Notes under the pieces: generated by a model
The model's input: only the letters and a program-made list of their open reading frames with translations
The model's database searches: none
What the model was told of the DNA's origin: nothing
In this document: piece by piece, positions 8,057-15,729 of the stretch
Layout: the number at the start of each line of letters is the position of its first letter
How positions within the stretch are numbered: the first letter of the stretch is position 1
Translations under genes and position numbers: made by a program
Assembly (NCBI GenBank): GCA_018819515.1
Contig: JAHJPX010000007.1
Coordinates: forward strand, 434,001 to 498,000
Reading direction: 5' to 3'
From: Gammaproteobacteria bacterium
GTDB taxonomy: Bacteria > Pseudomonadota > Gammaproteobacteria > Burkholderiales > Rhodocyclaceae
Length of the DNA: 64,000 bases

Positions 8057-8262
8057 CGATGAGCCAAAAACAGTCTCGATCGAGCAAAGTAGGCACCGCA
8101 ACCAATCACGTTCTTGTGCTAGTTAAACCTGACGCATCTACGAGAGAGTTCAGCGCGCGCCTTGACAACAAAGTTGTTAGTGTTGAAGCAAAAAGGGACG
8201 CGCAGATACTTATACAACTTGAGAAGCTGATATTGGAAGCGCAAGCCGCGAGGAAATGTTAG
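8053..8262 (+). CDS. small protein of the AT-rich islet, unknown function
   Basis: 69 residues; ATG 8053 overlaps the upstream stop by four bases (ATGA), so the pair is translationally coupled. ATG 8059 is an alternative start. The protein is basic in its first third (QKQSRSSKVGTATNH), then has a possible strand-helix part (HVLVLVKP ... KRDAQILIQLEKLILEAQAARKC). No signal peptide or membrane segment is seen. It shares the low GC of its neighbour. I recognise no family; the coupling suggests that it works with the membrane protein. Confidence 0.55.
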   Translation: MTMSQKQSRSSKVGTATNHVLVLVKPDASTREFSARLDNKVVSVEAKRDAQILIQLEKLILEAQAARKC

Positions 8263-8487
8263 GGATGATTTGTATTCCTTATACTTCCAAGAAACATAAG
8301 GGGTCAGAGACATTTGCCCATTCTGGGATACCTCAGGCTCATGTTGCCGGAAGCGGCGGCCCTTGGGAACGCCGATAGCATACCTGCACGCAGGCCATTA
8401 TCCGCTTCCGGAGCATGGGGATCAAAGCCCGCTCCTGGCGAATCTCCGACTTCGGGAAAAGTCAGCCGTCGCGATACGCCACCCGCC
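8263..8487. other. spacer with no supported intact gene
   Basis: AT-rich DNA returns to GC-rich DNA here. The only recognisable item is a family A repeat at 8457-8480. A short GGGGTCAGAGACA at about 8299-8311 resembles a motif often seen near REP-associated transposons, but no transposase is present. Confidence 0.4.
8457..8480 (-). repeat. family A repeat
   Basis: AAAAGTCAGCC then GTCGCGATACGCC, reverse orientation; one or two mismatches to the core. It lies just past the stop codon of the gene remnant at 8488-8711. Confidence 0.85.
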
Positions 8488-8711
8488 TCAACCGCCGCGT
8501 TTCAAACACGCCTTGTAGCGGTCGGCGACGCGGCGGGCGAACCAGCCGGTGGTGAGCTTGCGCTGGAACTTGGGGCTGTTGAGTCTGATCTCGGGCAGGC
8601 GCTGGCGCGGCAGCGCTTCGCCGGCCCGCTGTTCGGCGAGGGCGAAGAGGCGCTCGTAGAGCCGGGTTCCGCCGAACTCCGCCGACTTTTCAAACAGGAC
8701 CGACCACGCTC
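8488..8711 (-). pseudogene. 5'-truncated gene remnant, C-terminal part only
   Basis: On the minus strand an open frame without a start codon runs from about 8711 to TGA at 8488-8490. It reads like real protein: SVLFEKSAEFGGTRLYERLF, then ALAEQRAGEALPRQRLPEIR, then LNSPKFQRKLTTGWFARRVA and ending KACLKRGG. An in-frame TGA lies immediately upstream, so the N-terminal part is gone. I do not recognise the family. It sits between two oppositely oriented family A copies (8457-8480 and 8760-8783), in a stretch that also holds a second gene fragment. Confidence 0.5.
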
Positions 8712-8759
8712 ACTTCCTTCCATGGGCCATCCGGAATGGTATCGCCTCCCATTTCGTGC

Positions 8760-8783
8760 GGCGTACCGCCACGGCTGACTTTT
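8760..8783 (+). repeat. family A repeat
   Basis: Exact core form GGCGTACCGCC then ACGGCTGACTTTT. It directly abuts the duplicated gene end at 8786-8866. Confidence 0.9.
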
Positions 8784-8785
8784 AC

Positions 8786-8866
8786 TCGATCAGGATCAGG
8801 TTCGACCGCGTCACGAATACCGTGGCGACCGCCGCGAAGACGAGGAAGCCGGCGGCGGCGATGGCG
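8786..8866 (-). pseudogene. duplicated 3' end of the membrane-protein gene at 9847-10845
   Basis: 81 bp match 9851-9931 with two mismatches (offset 1065 bp). The segment encodes the last residues of that membrane protein on the minus strand (IAAAGFLVFAAVATVFVTRS and on). Only this terminal piece was copied. A family A copy borders it on the left, and a partial family A copy borders the parent gene at the same side. Confidence 0.8.
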
Positions 8867-9069
8867 ACTTCGCACGCGAAGCAACAGGGCTGGCCCCGGG
8901 ACTCCGCATTGCATGCGGTATCGGCGCCGCACACAATCGCCCATCGTCGCCAACTGGAGACTATCGCCCAATTTCCGGAAACGCAGTCATAGTATGCGTA
9001 TCGCATTGAGGTCCGCCCGTTCGCCGCGTCGCGGTCCCGGGGCGGCATGAGATGGAGGAACGACAACGC
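8867..9069. other. spacer, nothing recognised
   Basis: No supported gene. The only useful element is GGAGG at 9054-9058, eleven bases before ATG 9070, which decides the start of the amidase gene. Confidence 0.4.
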
Positions 9070-9825
9070 ATGCTACGCATCAGGAATGCCCGGATCCAGT
9101 CCGGCAGCTTCGGCCCGCGGGTCCAGAAGGTCGACACGCTCGTCCTGCACCACACGGCGCTCGACCTGGAGGCGTCGCTCCGGGTGCTGCGCTACCGTGA
9201 TGTCAGCGCCCATTACGTGCTCGCCACCGATGGCGTCGCGTACCGGATACTGAACGACGACGAAGTCGCCTGGCATGCCGGCATTTCGATGTGGCGCGGA
9301 CGCAAGCGGGTGAATTCGCGCTCCATCGGGGTCGAGATCGTCAATCTGGACGGCAACAGGAGTCCCTATCCGGAGACGCAAATTGCCGCGCTGATCGAAC
9401 TGTGCCAGCGGATCATGGCCGAGAACCCGGGCATCAGGCCAGGCAACGTCGTCGGCCATGCCGATGTCGCGCCGAAGCGAAAAGTCGATCCCGGAAGCAA
9501 GTTTCCGTGGAAGCGCCTTGCGGCCGATGGCGTCGGGCTCTGGCCCAGGCTGTCCTCCGCAAAAAGGATCGGCAGCAAGGCACGGATCCAGTCGCTGCTC
9601 GAACAATGCGGCTACCCGCGTCCGCACGGCTTCGGCACGAAGGGCGGGAGCTTCGTGATGTTCGACGACCCCAAGTCGCCGCCGGCCGGCGTGGCCGGGG
9701 TCGTGTCGGTCGGCACCCGGGACATCCTTCGCGCCTTTCAGCTTCACTATCAGCCGGGTTCCGCCACGGGGGTGGCCAACCTGACGACAATGCGCCTGCT
9801 GGAGGGGCTGGCCGCCGCGCAGTGA
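9070..9825 (+). CDS. N-acetylmuramoyl-L-alanine amidase, Amidase_2 family
   Basis: 251 residues. ATG 9070 is chosen because GGAGG lies eleven bases upstream; ATG 9052 would overlap that site. The catalytic zinc ligands are visible as the first His of LVLHHT and the late VGHADVAPKRKVDPG segment, which holds a His and the acidic ligand. The H-A-G-I-S and IGVEIVN segments are also typical of AmpD/AmiD-type enzymes, which cut the bond between MurNAc and the stem peptide. The C-terminal part (IQSLLEQCGY ... ILRAFQLHYQP ... TMRLLEGL) looks like a peptidoglycan-binding domain, as in AmiD. No signal peptide is seen, so the cellular location is open. Confidence 0.88.
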   Translation: MLRIRNARIQSGSFGPRVQKVDTLVLHHTALDLEASLRVLRYRDVSAHYVLATDGVAYRILNDDEVAWHAGISMWRGRKRVNSRSIGVEIVNLDGNRSPYPETQIAALIELCQRIMAENPGIRPGNVVGHADVAPKRKVDPGSKFPWKRLAADGVGLWPRLSSAKRIGSKARIQSLLEQCGYPRPHGFGTKGGSFVMFDDPKSPPAGVAGVVSVGTRDILRAFQLHYQPGSATGVANLTTMRLLEGLAAAQ

Positions 9826-9832
9826 TGCCCGG

Positions 9833-9845
9833 GTGGCGGTACGCC
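9833..9845 (-). repeat. partial family A repeat
   Basis: GTGGCGGTACGCC, only the hairpin half of the core, at the junction between the amidase stop and the stop of the membrane-protein gene. Confidence 0.5.
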
Positions 9846-9846
9846 G

Positions 9847-10845
9847 CTATTCGATCAGGATCAGGTTCGACCGCGTCACGAACACCGTGGCGACCGCCGC
9901 GAAGATGAGGAAGCCGGCGGCGGCGATGGCGGCGAGGCGGGCGGAGACTTGCGGGATCACCTCGCGCAGGGACTCGACGCGGCGGAAGGGTTGCACGGCG
10001 CCGGCGCCGATGCCGCAGGCGGTGGCGGCGAACAGGGGGACGTAGAGCCAGTAGCCCTGCCAGTCGTACTCGGGCTTGAGGATGCAGAACGGGCAGTGGT
10101 GGTGTGGGTGCTCGTAGATGTAGAGCGAGACGAAGGCGATGATGCCCGTGAGTGCGGCGACGAAGGCGACGATGCTGGTGGCGGCGACGGCATAGCCGCC
10201 CCGCCGCGTTTGAGCATGGAAGGCGGCGGTGGCGAAGGCCAGCCCGAGCGCGACGTAGAAGCCGATCATCGCGGGGATGGGCGAGAGCGCGGCCATGTCG
10301 CCGGTGAGGCTCTTGGTGTCTTCCGAGAACAGGCTGCCGCAGCAGGAGGTGATGACGTCGGCGCGGAGATTCAGGAAGTACTCGAGTTGCAGCCACAACA
10401 CCGCCGCGACGGCGGGCAGCAGCACCAGCAGCGCAGCGTACTTGATGCGCACCAGCGGGTAGTCGGGCGCGCGGGTGTCGACGTAGTTCACCGCCAGCCA
10501 GCCGGCGGCGAGGAAGAACACGGTCATCTGGGCGATAAGCGCCGGGAAGCCGTAGGCGTTGACGTTGAGCGCGCCGACCGCGCACATGGCGCCGACGAAC
10601 ATCTCGGACATCTTGTCGGCGTTGAAGACGAACAATAGCAGCGACAGGAGTTGCGTCGCCATGACGAATACGGCCAGCGTCGAGAAGAGGTAGGTACGGC
10701 GTTCGAGTTGCAGTTGCCGTTCCGAACCGCTCCTGATGTCCCAGTGGCGGATGATCTGGAGGGCGAAGGGTGCGGCGACGAACAGCATGGCGACCGACAC
10801 CGCCGACGCCAGCAGCAGCGCGATGATGGCCGGCTGGAAGATCAC
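9847..10845 (-). CDS. polytopic membrane protein of the SCO/ABC operon
   Basis: 332 residues with about eight hydrophobic segments spread over the whole length. A loop carries EHPHHHCPFCILKPEYDW, a His/Cys-rich stretch that could bind metal; a second Cys pair sits in VITSCCGSLF. It is the last gene of a leftward set: SCO1-like protein, small exported protein, FtsX-type permease, ATPase, this protein. The neighbours suggest a part in copper or redox assembly at the membrane. I do not recognise a named family. Its 3' end has been copied to 8786-8866. Confidence 0.8.
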   Translation of the reverse strand: MIFQPAIIALLLASAVSVAMLFVAAPFALQIIRHWDIRSGSERQLQLERRTYLFSTLAVFVMATQLLSLLLFVFNADKMSEMFVGAMCAVGALNVNAYGFPALIAQMTVFFLAAGWLAVNYVDTRAPDYPLVRIKYAALLVLLPAVAAVLWLQLEYFLNLRADVITSCCGSLFSEDTKSLTGDMAALSPIPAMIGFYVALGLAFATAAFHAQTRRGGYAVAATSIVAFVAALTGIIAFVSLYIYEHPHHHCPFCILKPEYDWQGYWLYVPLFAATACGIGAGAVQPFRRVESLREVIPQVSARLAAIAAAGFLIFAAVATVFVTRSNLILIE

Positions 10846-10851
10846 GCCCGC

Positions 10852-10989
10852 CCCTCCCAGCCTCCCCTCGCGGGGAGGAGCCCACTTCCTCGCTGCGCTC
10901 GCGAGTAACGGGGGGCTTCGTCGCTGGCGTGTGTCCGGATAGCGCCTTCGGCGCGTGCCACCCCGCCTTGGGACGGCCCGGCGGCGGGG
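10852..10989 (+). repeat. family B GC-rich intergenic repeat
   Basis: Starts GCCTCCCCTCGCGGGGAGGA, a hairpin, then the CTCGCTGCGCTCGCGA segment, and ends near GGGACGGCCCGGCGGCGGGG. Related to 11690-11822 (inverted), 24830-24980, 26284-26396 and 26450-26562. It fills the spacer between the ATPase and membrane-protein genes. Confidence 0.75.
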
Positions 10990-11670
10990 CTATTCATGAT
11001 GCTCTACGAGCAAACCGTCGCGCATGTCGACGAGGCGCCCTACCACGGCTGACTCTGTGACCAGCGGATCGTGGCTGGTCAGGATGACCGTGCGGCCTTC
11101 CGCGCCGAAGCTTTCCAGAATCGCCATGAATTCCTTCGCCAGCGCGGTGTCGAGGTTGGCGGTCGGTTCGTCGGCGACAAGTACTTCGGGATCGTTGATC
11201 AGTGCGCGGGCGATGGCGACGCGCTGCTGCTCGCCGCCGGAAAGCCACTCGGCGCGGGCGTCGCGGCGATGTGCGAGCCGCAGTCTTTCGAGCAGCGCCT
11301 CGGCGCGTTGCGCCAGCTCGCGATGCGGCCGGCCGGTCGGGTAGGCGGGCAGCATCACGTTCTCGATGGCCGACAGGCCCTTGACTAAGTTGAACTGCTG
11401 GAAGACGAAGCCGAAGGTCTTGCGCCGGATCTCGGTCAGAAAGCGCTCGGGCAGGCCGGAGATGTCGCGGCCGTGCAGCGTGACGCGGCCGCTGGTCGGG
11501 CGGGCGAGGCAGCCGATCAGCGTCAGCAACGTCGTCTTGCCCGAGCCGCTCGGCCCGCGCAAGGCAGTGACGCGCTTCGCTTCGATTCCGAGCGAGATGC
11601 CGGACAGCGCCCAGACCTCGTTGTGCTGGCCCTGGTTGAAGGCCTTCTTGACGTCTCTTAGCTCAATCAT
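10990..11670 (-). CDS. ABC transporter ATP-binding protein, LolD/MacB type
   Basis: 226 residues from ATG at 11670 (MIELRDVKKAFNQG); the frame is open further upstream, but that part is family B repeat. Walker A is GPSGSGKTT, the signature is LSGGEQQRVAIARAL and Walker B is VLVADEPTANLD, followed by the switch His in LTSHDP. The ATPases closest in type work with FtsX-like permeases, such as LolCDE, MacB and FtsE. The partner permease is encoded directly upstream in the operon, separated by a 150-bp repeat-filled gap. It would energise an extracytoplasmic process rather than import. Confidence 0.93.
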   Translation of the reverse strand: MIELRDVKKAFNQGQHNEVWALSGISLGIEAKRVTALRGPSGSGKTTLLTLIGCLARPTSGRVTLHGRDISGLPERFLTEIRRKTFGFVFQQFNLVKGLSAIENVMLPAYPTGRPHRELAQRAEALLERLRLAHRRDARAEWLSGGEQQRVAIARALINDPEVLVADEPTANLDTALAKEFMAILESFGAEGRTVILTSHDPLVTESAVVGRLVDMRDGLLVEHHE

Positions 11671-11689
11671 GGCAGTCTCGCCGAAGGGC

Positions 11690-11822
11690 CGCCCCGAGGC
11701 AGGACGGCACGCGCCGAAGGCGCAGCCGCGACCACGACGAATCAACGTGACCCGTGATATTCGAGCGTAGCGAGGAAGTGGGTTCCCCTCCGCGAGGAGG
11801 GGCCGGGGGTGGCGGGCGATTG
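11690..11822 (-). repeat. family B repeat, inverted copy
   Basis: Reverse complement of the family B unit: CACCCCCGGCCCCTCC..., then the ACTTCCTCGCTACGCTCG segment and GCGCCTTCGGCGCG. It lies between the permease and ATPase genes of one operon, so it is probably transcribed. Confidence 0.75.
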
Positions 11823-11823
11823 C

Positions 11824-12960
11824 TCATGAGCGCATCACCGCATCAGGATCAGTCACCGCGGCGCGCCAGATGGGCACCAGCACCGCAGCCATGTAGGGGA
11901 AGACCGTGAAGAAGAACAGCGTCGCCACCTGCAGGCCGTCGATGACCGGCACCAGATCGAAGCGCGGGTAGAGCACGGCCCAGCCCTTGAGTACCGGCGC
12001 GAACAGCGGGGCGCCGAACTTGAAGACATGCACGTAGGCGGCGACGAAGCCGAGCAGGAAGGCAGTGAGCGAGATCAGGCCGCCTTCCCAGAGCTTCATC
12101 CTGATCACGTCGCCGGTCTCCCAGCCGATCGCCTTGAGGATGCCGATCTCGCGCTTCTCGTCGGCGGAGAGGCCGGAGGCCTTTTCCCAGGCGAGGATGG
12201 CGAAGGCGAGAATGGCTGCCGAGAGCAGCGCCAGCATGATGCCTTCGCGCCAGTCGAACAACGAAGCGTAGGTACGCTGCATTTCCTCGCGCAGGATGGG
12301 CCGCGAATCGGGCAGCAGTTTCGAGAGTTTGTTCGCGACGTTGCGCACTTCCTTCGCGTTGGCGACTGTGAGCGCGACGTCGGTGTAGTGGCCGGCGGGG
12401 TAGTTGAAGAAGGCGCGGAAGTCGTCCTCGTTGATCAGGATCAGGTCGGCGCTGGCGATTTCGGAAGCCTGCGGCAGCACGTCGGCGATGATGAACGAAC
12501 GCAGTTCGCCCGAGTAGGCGCGGAAGGAGACGCCGGTGTTCGCTTCGAGGCCGCGTTGCCTCGCCAGCGCCGGGCCGACGACGAGGGCTCCCTTGGCCAC
12601 GCTGCCGTCCGCCGGAACCATGAAGGTGTAGTTGGCCTTGACGACGCTGTCGTAGTAGTAGCCCCAAAGCCGGCCGCGAATGTCCTGCACGCCGCGCATC
12701 TGGCCGATCTTGTCGATATAGCCGGGCGGAATCAGGTCGTGCCGGCCGGCGACGAGGCGTTGCAGCACGACTTCCGGCGCACCTTCGAGGATGACGGCCG
12801 CCTCGCGGCGCAGCGCGTGCGAATAGAGCATCGCCGAAGCGAGCACGAACACCAGTAGCGAATACACGACCAGCAGGCCGAGATTGCGCCCCCTTCGCCG
12901 CAACAGCGACGAAAGGGTGAAATCAATCAGGTGCCGTTGTTTCTCGATCCAGGATTTCAT
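11824..12960 (-). CDS. FtsX-like ABC transporter permease
   Basis: 378 residues. One N-terminal membrane helix (LGLLVVYSLLVFVLASAMLY) precedes a periplasmic domain of about 210 residues, then three helices near 255-280, 305-330 and 345-370. This is the MacB/LolC-type topology with the FtsX core at the C-terminus; EKREIGILKAIGWETGDVIR is the coupling-helix motif of the family. It would work with the ATPase encoded next downstream. Its start overlaps the small exported-protein gene by 38 bp. Given the SCO1 neighbour, an extracytoplasmic copper-centre or redox function is plausible but unproven. Confidence 0.9.
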   Translation of the reverse strand: MKSWIEKQRHLIDFTLSSLLRRRGRNLGLLVVYSLLVFVLASAMLYSHALRREAAVILEGAPEVVLQRLVAGRHDLIPPGYIDKIGQMRGVQDIRGRLWGYYYDSVVKANYTFMVPADGSVAKGALVVGPALARQRGLEANTGVSFRAYSGELRSFIIADVLPQASEIASADLILINEDDFRAFFNYPAGHYTDVALTVANAKEVRNVANKLSKLLPDSRPILREEMQRTYASLFDWREGIMLALLSAAILAFAILAWEKASGLSADEKREIGILKAIGWETGDVIRMKLWEGGLISLTAFLLGFVAAYVHVFKFGAPLFAPVLKGWAVLYPRFDLVPVIDGLQVATLFFFTVFPYMAAVLVPIWRAAVTDPDAVMRS

Positions 12961-13234
12961 GGTGGGGAACGATCAGCGAACCGCTGGGGAAGTGTTCGAG
13001 CGCCAGCGGGTGGTCCTGGAAGGCCGAGTGCAGGTCGGCCTGGCTGGGGTGGCGCGTATAGCGCGCCTCGGTGAACAGCGCGAGATCGGTAAGGCCGAGC
13101 TGGGCGGCCAGGGTACGCATGGCGACGACCTCGCCGGCGCGACGCTCGACCGTCAGGCGGGCGTCGCCGAGGCAGGCCACGAAAGCGAGGGCCAGCGTCA
13201 GCAAAATGGCGGCGGCGCTCGTCGATGTCCTCAT
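12923..13234 (-). CDS. small exported protein of the SCO/ABC operon
   Basis: 103 residues. It starts with a signal peptide (MRTSTSAAAILLTLALAFVA), and the mature part contains H-P-S-Q-A-D-L-H-S-A-F-Q-D-H-P and V-P-H-H-E-I, so it is His-rich for its size. ATG 13234 overlaps the SCO stop (ATGA), and its 3' end overlaps the permease start by 38 bp, which indicates tight coupling. No family is recognised. A periplasmic metal-handling or permease-partner role is only suggested by the neighbours. Confidence 0.7.
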   Translation of the reverse strand: MRTSTSAAAILLTLALAFVACLGDARLTVERRAGEVVAMRTLAAQLGLTDLALFTEARYTRHPSQADLHSAFQDHPLALEHFPSGSLIVPHHEILDRETTAPD

Positions 13235-13797
13235 GGCAGATGCTTGCGGATGGCCGCGACGATGTCCGCCGTCGGCGTGCCGAGCGGAATCGTGACGGCG
13301 AGCTTGCCGTCGGGGTCGATCAAGTAGGTGTGCGCGCTGTGGTCGACGGCGTACCTGCCGTTGGCATCCGGCGGCCGGCGGATGTAGCCGGCACCGAACA
13401 ATTTGGCGACGGTTTCGATCTCCGCCGCCGTGCCGGTGACGCCGATCATGTCGGGGTGGAAGAAGGCTGCGTATTCCTTCAGGCCTGACAGGGTGTCACG
13501 TTCCGGATCGACCGAGATCATGATCATCTTCGTCTTCGCCCGCTCTTCGGGAGTCAAGGCGATGAGCGCCTGCGAGCCGGCGGCCATCGAGGCCGGGCAG
13601 ATGTCCGGGCAGTTCAGGTAGCCGAAGTAGATGAGCAACACCTTGCCGCGCAACGCCCGCGTATCGACCGGCCCCGACGCGGATTGCAGGACGAAGTCGC
13701 CGCCTTCGGGCCGGGCCGCGACGGAGGAGCGGTTGTCGCCGCAGCCCGCGAGGCAGAGCGCGACGAAGCAGAATACGGAAGGAAGCAGGCGAGTCAT
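13231..13797 (-). CDS. SCO1/SenC-family copper chaperone lipoprotein
   Basis: 188 residues from ATG at 13797. A signal peptide with lipobox C-L-A-G-C puts the mature protein in the outer periplasm, tethered by lipid at Cys19. The thioredoxin fold carries the copper-binding C-P-D-I-C (C63/C67) and the conserved His of Y-A-V-D-H-S (H153), so all three copper ligands are present. SCO proteins deliver copper to the CuA centre of cytochrome oxidase and sometimes to nitrous-oxide reductase. It is the first gene of the leftward operon and is divergent from tonB, which heads the TonB-ExbBD set. Confidence 0.95.
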   Translation of the reverse strand: MTRLLPSVFCFVALCLAGCGDNRSSVAARPEGGDFVLQSASGPVDTRALRGKVLLIYFGYLNCPDICPASMAAGSQALIALTPEERAKTKMIMISVDPERDTLSGLKEYAAFFHPDMIGVTGTAAEIETVAKLFGAGYIRRPPDANGRYAVDHSAHTYLIDPDGKLAVTIPLGTPTADIVAAIRKHLP

Positions 13798-13920
13798 GAG
13801 GCGGATTGTCGCATCCCGGAGCCAACGCGACGCCGAGCGGCGACAAATTGTCGCACCGCGTTCCCTAGGCGTGGCAATGGAAGAAAATGCCCTTCTCGCC
13901 CAGCAATCCCCGCACGCCCC

Positions 13921-14562
13921 ATGCCCGGTTTCAGTTCCGCCGACCCGTTGCTCGCCGTCGAAACGCCGATCCGGCAGGCTGTGCGCTTCGCGGTCATTCT
14001 GGCGGCCCACGTTGCCGTGCTGTGGGGCGGATTTCAGGCGGCCACGCGTCCGGAGCTGCGCACGGCCGCGAAAGAGCTGATGGTGAGCCTGATCGAGGCG
14101 CCGCTTCCGGAGGTGGCGCCGCCGCAAGTCGTGCCGCCGCCACCGGTTCCGCAACCGACGCGCAAGCCGAAACCCCTGCCGGTCGCCGTCGAATCCAAGG
14201 CGCCGGCGCCGGTGGAAACAGTCGAGGCGGCCCCGCAGCCGCCGCAGCCGGCCACTGAGCTGACGGCGGCAGCGGTGACCGAGGCGCGCTTCGACGCCGA
14301 TTACCTGTCGAACCCGAAGCCCGTGTATCCGATTGCCTCGCGCCGTTTCGGCGAGGAGGGCAAGGTGTTGTTGCGCGTAAAAGTCAGCCCTGGCGGTACG
14401 CCGACAGCCGTCGAAATCAAGCGCCCCAGCGGTTTTCCGCGGCTCGACGCGGCGGCGAAGACCGCGGTCGAACGCTGGCGCTTCGTTCCGGCGCAACGCG
14501 GCGATGACGCCATTGAGTCCTGGGTGACCGTGCCCATCGTCTTTTCATTGAAGGCAGCGTAG
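13921..14562 (+). CDS. tonB: TonB-family energy transducer
   Basis: 213 residues from ATG 13921. There is a single N-terminal membrane helix (about 20-38), a Pro-rich spacer (PPPPVPQPTRKPKP region, about 60-110) and a C-terminal TonB domain with Y-P-I-A-S-R-R and V-E-R-W-R-F-V-P-A. It would couple the proton-motive force via ExbBD to outer-membrane receptors. A family A repeat (14379-14402) is read in frame as K-V-S-P-G-G-T-P near residues 153-161, with no obvious length change against normal TonB domains. The ExbB and ExbD genes follow directly, and an OprC-type receptor lies 0.8 kb further on. Confidence 0.93.
   Translation: MPGFSSADPLLAVETPIRQAVRFAVILAAHVAVLWGGFQAATRPELRTAAKELMVSLIEAPLPEVAPPQVVPPPPVPQPTRKPKPLPVAVESKAPAPVETVEAAPQPPQPATELTAAAVTEARFDADYLSNPKPVYPIASRRFGEEGKVLLRVKVSPGGTPTAVEIKRPSGFPRLDAAAKTAVERWRFVPAQRGDDAIESWVTVPIVFSLKAA
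14379..14402 (-). repeat. family A repeat inside tonB
   Basis: AAAAGTCAGCC then CTGGCGGTACGCC, one mismatch to the core. It overlaps the first strand of the TonB C-terminal domain. Confidence 0.85.
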
Positions 14563-14570
14563 GAGTCGTT

Positions 14571-15299
14571 ATGCATTCACAACTGGGCCTTGCCCATTTC
14601 TGGTCCCAGGGCGATCTGGTTACCCACTCGGTGGCGATACTGCTGCTGCTGCTTTCGGTGTCGTCGTGGATGGTCATCGTCGGCCGCGGCCTGTGGCAGT
14701 GGAAGACGAACCGCTGCTTCGAGCGTGCCATGAATGCCTTCTGGTCGGCCGAATCGCTGAACCAGGCGGTCGAGGCGATCAAGGCCGAGGACAAGAGCGG
14801 TGTCTTCTCGCACATGGCGGCGGCAGGCGTTTCAGCATCGCTGGCGCACGAACTGAACGGCGCGCGCGGCATCGGCGCCGGCGTCAGCCAGAGCGAAAGC
14901 GTGACGCGCGCCCTGCGCAGCCAGATCGTGCGCACGCAGGCGGGCATCGAGCAGGGGCTCACCTTCCTCGCCTCGGTCGGTTCGACCGCACCTTTCATCG
15001 GACTCTTCGGCACCGTGTGGGGCATCTACCATGCGCTGGTCGGCCTCGCCGGCGCGACGCAGGTGGTGCTCGACAAGGTCGCCGGTCCCGTCGGCGAAGC
15101 GCTGATCATGACCGCCGCCGGCCTCTTCGTCGCGATCCCCGCCGTGCTCGCCTACAACGCGCTGACGCGCGGCAACCGCGTCGTGATGGCGCAGCTCGAC
15201 GGCTTCGCGCACGACCTACATGTCTATCTGACCACCGGCGCGCGTAGCGGCGGCGGTACGCAACCGGCAGCGGCCGGCCAACTCGCTCGGGCGGCCTGA
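14571..15299 (+). CDS. exbB: ExbB proton-channel subunit
   Basis: 242 residues. MotA/TolQ/ExbB family: a first helix at about 22-42, a cytoplasmic loop with LRSQIVRTQAGIEQGL, then two helices, the first with STAPFIGLFGTVWGIYHALV and the second with GEALIMTAAGLFVAIPAVLA. These helices line the proton path. Eight bp separate it from tonB and two bp from exbD. The encoded complex energises the TonB protein from the same operon. Confidence 0.95.
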   Translation: MHSQLGLAHFWSQGDLVTHSVAILLLLLSVSSWMVIVGRGLWQWKTNRCFERAMNAFWSAESLNQAVEAIKAEDKSGVFSHMAAAGVSASLAHELNGARGIGAGVSQSESVTRALRSQIVRTQAGIEQGLTFLASVGSTAPFIGLFGTVWGIYHALVGLAGATQVVLDKVAGPVGEALIMTAAGLFVAIPAVLAYNALTRGNRVVMAQLDGFAHDLHVYLTTGARSGGGTQPAAAGQLARAA

Positions 15300-15301
15300 A
15301 C

Positions 15302-15715
15302 GTGAGCTTCGGCGGCTTCGAAGACAAAACGGGCGTCGCGCCCATGGCCGAGATCAACACCACGCCGCTGGTCGACGTGATGCTGGTGCTGCTCGTCATC
15401 TTCATCATCACCGCGCCGCTCTTTCACCAGGCCGTGCCTGTCGACCTGCCCAAGGTCGACGCGACCAAACTCGAAGACAAGCCCGAGGTGATCCAGCTTG
15501 CTATCGACGAAGCGGGCACGATCTTCTGGAACGGTGATGCCATCCACCGCGACGCGTTGCCCGCGCGCCTCGAAGCCGCGCGCGGCGCGGACCCCGAACT
15601 GCACCTGCGCGCCGACCGCGGCACGCGCTACGAGCGCGTCGCCGAAGTGATGGCCGCCGCACAGGCCGCTGGCATCAGCAAGATCGCTTTCGTTACCGAG
15701 CCGGCACCGCGCTAG
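15302..15715 (+). CDS. exbD: ExbD proton-channel subunit
   Basis: 137 residues from GTG 15302. The N-terminus MAEINTTPLVDVMLVLLVIF contains the single membrane helix with the essential Asp of the ExbD/TolR family. The rest is a periplasmic domain ending A-Q-A-A-G-I-S-K-I-A-F-V-T-E. It forms the ExbB5D2-type complex with ExbB. Last gene of the tonB operon; the gene downstream points the other way. Confidence 0.95.
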   Translation: MSFGGFEDKTGVAPMAEINTTPLVDVMLVLLVIFIITAPLFHQAVPVDLPKVDATKLEDKPEVIQLAIDEAGTIFWNGDAIHRDALPARLEAARGADPELHLRADRGTRYERVAEVMAAAQAAGISKIAFVTEPAPR

Positions 15716-15729
15716 GGCGGCGCTTCCGG

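Noticed and set aside
8314..8778. Plus-strand open frame in the decayed region
   Set aside because: It runs through two family A copies and opposite the more protein-like minus-strand remnant; no ribosome-binding site or motif.
11043..11054. CCACGGCTGACT inside the ABC ATPase gene, resembling family A
   Set aside because: Only 12 bases match and the hairpin half is missing; the encoded residues fit the normal end of the protein.
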